Source: a virus
Strand: one strand, 5' to 3'
IMG/VR virus record: IMGVR_UViG_3300028027_000250
Span: 1-22,899 of that record
Length of the DNA stretch: 22,899 nt
Below are positions 19,421 through 22,899 of the stretch, piece after piece (the stretch's first letter is position 1; each line of letters begins with the position of its first letter). Both the position numbers and the translations under genes were made by a program. The notes beneath the pieces are model-generated. The model saw nothing but the letters and a program-made list of their open reading frames with translations, was not told the origin of the DNA and searched no databases.

Positions 19421-20992
19421 ATGGCCGAGTTACAAACATTTCAAAATGCCTATTTACAGGCAACAAGTGGCAACACAACTTACAGCAGAAATCAACTACG
19501 CTGGAAGTTTTTATTAGATTCATATACTGGTGGACAGGCCTATCGTGAAGGTGCTTACCTACAGCGTTATGCATTAGAAAGCGATGCAGACTATGCCGCT
19601 AGGTTAAACAACTGCCCGTTAGACAATCAATGTAAAAGTCTAATCAGTCTTTACATTAGTTTCTTGTTTAGAGAAAAGCCTGACAGAGAGTTTGGTAGTT
19701 TAGAAAATAACTTTACCATTGAAGACATTTTAGAAGATGCTGACTTAGATGGACGCAGTATGGATGCGTTTATGAAAGATGTAGCAACTTGGACCAGTGT
19801 ATTTGGCCATATGTGGATCTGTGTGGCCAAGGCCAATGTTGGCGCAGTTACTATGGCAGATGAACAGGCTATGAATGCTAGACCATATTTGTCAATGTAC
19901 AATCCATTAGCAGTTACAGACTGGCGTTGGAAGCGTCAACCTAATGGCGGTTATCAATTAGACTATATCAAGTATGTTGAAGAAGTCAATGGTACTGAAA
20001 CCATTGTCAAGGAATGGACTACAGAAAAGATTACAACTTATCGTGCTGACACACAACAAGAGCGTGTATTAGAAATGACGGAAGAAATAAATGGTCTAGG
20101 TTATCTACCATTTGTTTGTGCTTATGCAGAACGCAGTCCTGTTAGAGGTTTAGGCAATAGTTTGATTGATGACATTGCTGACCAACAGCGTATGATTTAC
20201 AATGAACTTGCAGAAGTCTATGACAGTATTAGATTAGACACTCACCCAAGTTTAGTTGCAACTGCTGGCACAAACGCACAGGGTGCGGCAGCAGGTCAAG
20301 TTATTACAATGGAAGAAAATCTAGATGCTAACTTAAAGCCATATGTTCTACAGTTTGAAGGTGGTCAGATTGATAAGATTTATAATTCTATCAACAACAG
20401 AAAAAAGATGATTGACAGTATGGGTAATGTTGGCGCAGTTCGCGTAACAGAAACTCGTGAGATGTCAGGAATCGCTATAGAAACAGAATTCCAATTACTT
20501 AACGCAAGACTAAGCAGTATTGCTGATAACTTAGAACTAGCAGAAGAACAAATCTGGCAGATCATTTACACCTATATGGGTGCAACTTGGGATGGCGAGA
20601 TTACATATCCAGATAATTTTGCACTTCATAATACTGACAATGAACTAAGTCAACTTAAGACAGCATCTGAGATTGTTCAAGATCCAGTTAAACGAGCATT
20701 GATAGAAAATGCTGTTATGGAAACTATTGACATTGAAAGTCCTGAACACGAACTTGAAGAAGAATACGCTGAACAAGAAGGTGTTCCCAGTCCTGATGAA
20801 GAAGAAGTTCATTATGTTTATCCTGATGGTAAGCCTATTAGTCCTGACTTACCTGAAGCATATGACCTAGCCACAGGCAGCGAAAACTGTAAGAACTGCG
20901 GATATTACTTAGAAGGATTATGCACACGCTGGAACAATGCTCCAGTAAGAACAAATTATTGGTGTGCTGTGTGGGCTCCAATAAGCGAATAA
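19421..20992 (+). CDS. Portal protein (DUF4055-type) with four-Cys C-terminal tail
   Basis: A 523-aa protein. The N-terminus has the DUF4055 pattern: YLQRYALESDADYAARLNNC, then CKSLISLYISFLFREKP. The middle has GLGYLPFVCAYAERSP and SLIDDIADQQRMIYNELAEV, typical of portal stem helices. Portals form the 12-mer ring at one capsid vertex through which TerL pumps DNA; position after TerL and before the scaffold agrees. After an acidic linker the last 35 residues hold C490, C493, C501 and C515 (CKNCGYYLEGLC, then YWCAVW), the spacing of a small metal- or iron-sulphur-binding unit. This tail is unusual for a portal as far as I know. AAAAGGAG precedes the ATG. Confidence 0.85.
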   Translation: MAELQTFQNAYLQATSGNTTYSRNQLRWKFLLDSYTGGQAYREGAYLQRYALESDADYAARLNNCPLDNQCKSLISLYISFLFREKPDREFGSLENNFTIEDILEDADLDGRSMDAFMKDVATWTSVFGHMWICVAKANVGAVTMADEQAMNARPYLSMYNPLAVTDWRWKRQPNGGYQLDYIKYVEEVNGTETIVKEWTTEKITTYRADTQQERVLEMTEEINGLGYLPFVCAYAERSPVRGLGNSLIDDIADQQRMIYNELAEVYDSIRLDTHPSLVATAGTNAQGAAAGQVITMEENLDANLKPYVLQFEGGQIDKIYNSINNRKKMIDSMGNVGAVRVTETREMSGIAIETEFQLLNARLSSIADNLELAEEQIWQIIYTYMGATWDGEITYPDNFALHNTDNELSQLKTASEIVQDPVKRALIENAVMETIDIESPEHELEEEYAEQEGVPSPDEEEVHYVYPDGKPISPDLPEAYDLATGSENCKNCGYYLEGLCTRWNNAPVRTNYWCAVWAPISE

Positions 20993-20997
20993 AAAAG

Positions 20998-21005
20998 TAT
21001 AAATA
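20998..21005 (+). promoter_or_regulatory. TATAAATA octamer before the scaffold/capsid genes
   Basis: An exact TATAAATA lies 5 nt after the portal stop and 57 nt before the scaffold ATG. A perfect hairpin starts 6 nt after it, about where a T4-type late transcript would begin. Scaffold and capsid are the genes most in need of strong late expression. Confidence 0.5.
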
Positions 21006-21011
21006 CAATAC

Positions 21012-21029
21012 GGACAAAATTATTTGTCC
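21012..21029 (+). other. Stem-loop at the expected 5' end of the scaffold/capsid message
   Basis: GGACAAA (21012-21018) and TTTGTCC (21023-21029) form a perfect 7-bp stem with an ATTA loop. No T-run follows. It begins 6 nt after the TATAAATA octamer and may act as a stabilising 5' hairpin. Confidence 0.6.
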
Positions 21030-21062
21030 ACAAACTTAACTCTAGAAAGAGGCGCGGATACA

Positions 21063-21734
21063 ATGACCGAACAAAATATTGGCAACAATGAAGGAACTGA
21101 GCCTTCCAATGAAACTCAGGCAACAGAGAAAACTTTTACGCAAGCTGAAGTAAATGCTATTCTAGCAAAGACCAAAAGTCAACTAGAAAAGAAATACTCA
21201 AGCAAGTATGAAGAACTTGGTGATCCAGAGCAACTACGAGAAATCGTTAGTCAGCATCAAAAGATTCAACAAGAGCAACAACTAAAGCGTGGAGAGTTTG
21301 ATCGTGTTATACAAGAATTAGCAGCCAAGAAGGATGCAGAAATTCAAAAGAGGGATAGAGTAATAGAAAGTTTCAAAGTTGAAACTCCTATTGTAGATGC
21401 GGCAGCTCGTTATCGTGCTGTTAATCCAGATCAAGTCAAAGCATTGATTCGTAATCAAGTTAGACTTAGTCCGGAAGGTGAAGTTGAAGTATTAGATGAA
21501 AAGGGTGTTGTTCGCTACGATGACAGCGGCAAGCCCGTAAGTGTAGATAGTTTTGTCCAATCGTGGCTACAAAGCAATCCGCATTTTGTGTCGGCAGCAC
21601 CTGCCACAACTAATACTAAAAGCAATGTCACAGCAAATACTACTAAGAAGTTAGACTTAAAGAGCTTGGATATGAAAAATCCTGAGCACAGAAAAATCTA
21701 CGCAGAATATAGAAAATCTGCAGGATTAGCCTAA
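21063..21734 (+). CDS. Capsid scaffolding protein
   Basis: I use ATG 21063, with GAAAGAGG (21045-21052) upstream; the in-frame TTG at 21024 lies inside a hairpin and has no ribosome site. The product has 223 aa. A disordered acidic start (NNEGTEPSNETQATEK) leads into a long coiled coil (about 25-110, e.g. TKSQLEKKYSSKYEELGDPE). After a small folded region comes a Thr/Asn linker and a basic C-terminal helix (NPEHRKIYAEYRKSAGL). Coiled coil plus basic C-terminal helix, directly before the capsid gene, is the plan of scaffolds that guide capsid assembly and bind the coat protein through the C-terminus. The family is assigned by layout. Confidence 0.8.
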   Translation: MTEQNIGNNEGTEPSNETQATEKTFTQAEVNAILAKTKSQLEKKYSSKYEELGDPEQLREIVSQHQKIQQEQQLKRGEFDRVIQELAAKKDAEIQKRDRVIESFKVETPIVDAAARYRAVNPDQVKALIRNQVRLSPEGEVEVLDEKGVVRYDDSGKPVSVDSFVQSWLQSNPHFVSAAPATTNTKSNVTANTTKKLDLKSLDMKNPEHRKIYAEYRKSAGLA

Positions 21735-21754
21735 TTTTATAAAGGAAATTTATT

Positions 21755-22615
21755 ATGGCCGGTTCAACAACCACAACACTAAACGACTTGCTACCAGAGA
21801 TCATCCAAGAAGCGATGTTCGTAGCCAGCGAGAGATCCATTATGCGTGGTCTCGTAAAGAATTATACTTTGGCTCCAGGTCAAGGTAAAAATGTAAATGT
21901 TCCAATTTACCCAACTCAGTCAGCAGCCGCTGTTACTGAAGGTAATGAAGTTGATAACACAGCAGTTAGCACAAACACAGCACAATTAGTTGTTAGCCCA
22001 GTTGCTATCCGCACATTGTTAACTGACTTGGCTCGCACATCAGCCGCTTCTAACGTTGTTGCTGACTTAGGTAAACTATTTGGTGAAGCTATTGCTCGTA
22101 AAATGGACCAAGACTTGACAGCTAAGTTTGGTTTATTGAATGCTGGCTTTGGTGATGGCACAGGTCAAATCACAGCCGCTGATATTTTCAAAGCAGTTGC
22201 TAAATTGAAAGCCAGTGCTGTTCCTTCAGAAGGAATGGTCTGCGTATTGCACCCAGAAATTGCCTATGACTTGAAGGCAGCTTTGACAACTCAAGGTAAC
22301 ACTCCATTCACAGCAGGTGCATACAGTGAAGTTTCTAACGAAGCTATGCGTATGGGCTATGTTGGTCAAATCGCTGGTATCCCAGTTTATGAAACATCTA
22401 ACATTGCTAACACTGGCACAGCTGGTGATTTTAATGGTGCTGTTTTCCACCGTGACGCTTTTGGTCTTGGTATGATTGGTGATATCTCTATTGAGACACA
22501 ACGCCGTGCAAGTTTCTTGGGTGATGACATTGTATGTTCTGCATACTATGGCACAGGTATCCTACAAAACAACTACGGTCGTTACTTGCAGTTTGACTCA
22601 AGCATCAACCCTTAA
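21755..22615 (+). CDS. Major capsid protein (HK97 fold)
   Basis: A 286-aa protein with the order of HK97-type coat proteins lacking a long N-terminal delta domain: a helical N-arm (TLNDLLPEIIQEAMFVASER), an E-loop strand region (GKNVNVPIYPTQSAAAVTEG), the spine helix region (ADLGKLFGEAIARKMDQDLT) and the A-domain (MVCVLHPEIAYDLKAAL, then GYVGQIAGIPVYETSNI). It forms the shell. AAAGGA lies before ATG 21755, 20 nt after the scaffold stop. Codon use differs from its neighbours: of ten Arg codons nine are CGT/CGC and one AGA, while the start of TerL uses mainly AGA. This fits selection for strong expression. Confidence 0.92.
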   Translation: MAGSTTTTLNDLLPEIIQEAMFVASERSIMRGLVKNYTLAPGQGKNVNVPIYPTQSAAAVTEGNEVDNTAVSTNTAQLVVSPVAIRTLLTDLARTSAASNVVADLGKLFGEAIARKMDQDLTAKFGLLNAGFGDGTGQITAADIFKAVAKLKASAVPSEGMVCVLHPEIAYDLKAALTTQGNTPFTAGAYSEVSNEAMRMGYVGQIAGIPVYETSNIANTGTAGDFNGAVFHRDAFGLGMIGDISIETQRRASFLGDDIVCSAYYGTGILQNNYGRYLQFDSSINP

Positions 22616-22644
22616 TTGCTAAATTAATCTAAAGGACTATCACA

Positions 22645-22899
22645 ATGAACAGAGCATTTATATACAGTTACAAAACATTCGTAAGTTTCGCAACTTATGA
22701 GGATGTCACTCAGCGTGATAGTCGCGTTTTTGAAGCCAATGAAGATTTAACAGAAGACGAAATCAACGATTACTTAGAACTTGCCAGTCAGCGTATTCTT
22801 ACACAAATAAGAAACACTGGATGGTGGAGAGAATATCAGCGTAAACTAGCACAGATAGTTGATCCTAACTTGCTACCCGCTGTTAATCCAGATTATATA
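22645..22899 (+). CDS. Probable head completion/head-tail connector protein (partial)
   Basis: ATG 22645 has AAAGGA (22631-22636) 8 nt upstream and the frame is open to the window edge (85 residues). The visible part has a short strand region (MNRAFIYSYKTFVSFATYED), then an acidic segment and helices (LTEDEINDYLELASQRILTQ, GWWREYQRKLAQ). Small helical proteins directly after the capsid gene commonly close the head and join it to the tail. The helical content and position support this role, but the family is not recognised with certainty and the C-terminus is outside the window. Confidence 0.6.
   Translation, partial: MNRAFIYSYKTFVSFATYEDVTQRDSRVFEANEDLTEDEINDYLELASQRILTQIRNTGWWREYQRKLAQIVDPNLLPAVNPDYI

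Noticed and set aside
21024-21062. An upstream TTG start for the scaffold (13 extra residues).
   Set aside because: The TTG is inside the 21012-21029 hairpin and has no ribosome site; ATG 21063 has GAAAGAGG upstream.
1-22899. No gene in the window ends in TAG (I count about 23 TAA and 6 TGA), which might suggest TAG recoding.
   Set aside because: No gene needs TAG read-through; all frames are continuous under the standard code. Low TAG use is common in AT-rich phages.

Overview
The window is one continuous stretch of a tailed double-stranded DNA phage (Caudoviricetes). Every gene I can support lies on the + strand. Genes are tightly packed, often with ATGA or TAATG overlaps, and the DNA is AT-rich (by eye about 60-65% A+T). 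The signature genes are a terminase pair, a DUF4055-type portal, a scaffold, an HK97-fold capsid protein, a lambda J-like tail-tip protein and a set of tail-fibre proteins. The J-like protein suggests a long non-contractile tail (siphovirus-like), but no tube or tape-measure gene is visible to confirm this. The fibre modules are of the kind I associate with marine phages, so an aquatic bacterial host is likely. That is inference; nothing here identifies the host.

Layout. (1) 1-7064: end of a structural gene, a GNAT-fold protein, the J-like tip protein, then four proteins of the fibre/adhesion block. (2) 7087-11141: a large trimeric-fibre-like protein with a C1q-like C-terminus, two tiny basic genes, a coiled-coil plus one-membrane-span protein (holin/XhlA-like) and an unknown 192-aa gene. 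The block ends in a strong terminator. (3) 11142-11490: a control region with two terminators, an inverted repeat and a near-consensus sigma70 promoter. (4) 11491-12395: a 58-aa gene and a GIY-YIG nuclease. (5) 12396-12622: a non-coding region whose inverted repeats nest into a three-way junction, directly before the replication helicase. (6) 12623-15363: an SF3/D5-like helicase and a separate AEP-type primase. Between them is a cluster of five ACCCCGTT repeats, a candidate origin. (7) 15356-17751: an HNH nuclease, a zincin, a degenerate HNH-fold protein and several small unknown genes. (8) 17752-22899: terminase small and large subunits, portal, scaffold, major capsid protein and the start of a head-completion gene. 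This is the usual head order, presumably running on into tail genes outside the window.

The most interesting signals are non-coding. On the + strand the 7-mer ATAAATA occurs seven times by my reading. All seven copies sit at gene junctions, some overlapping a stop codon, and none lies inside a gene. With one flanking base it matches the T4 late-promoter octamer (two copies are exactly TATAAATA), yet no T4-type structural gene is visible. Three copies are followed within 2-6 nt by a stem-loop. The 12434-12542 element is the best candidate for an undescribed functional RNA or origin structure. I also saw exchange of domains among the fibre proteins, a four-cysteine tail on the portal, and a start-stop ATGTGA at the helicase start. 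I saw no CRISPR array, tRNA, integrase, insertion sequence or auxiliary metabolic gene.
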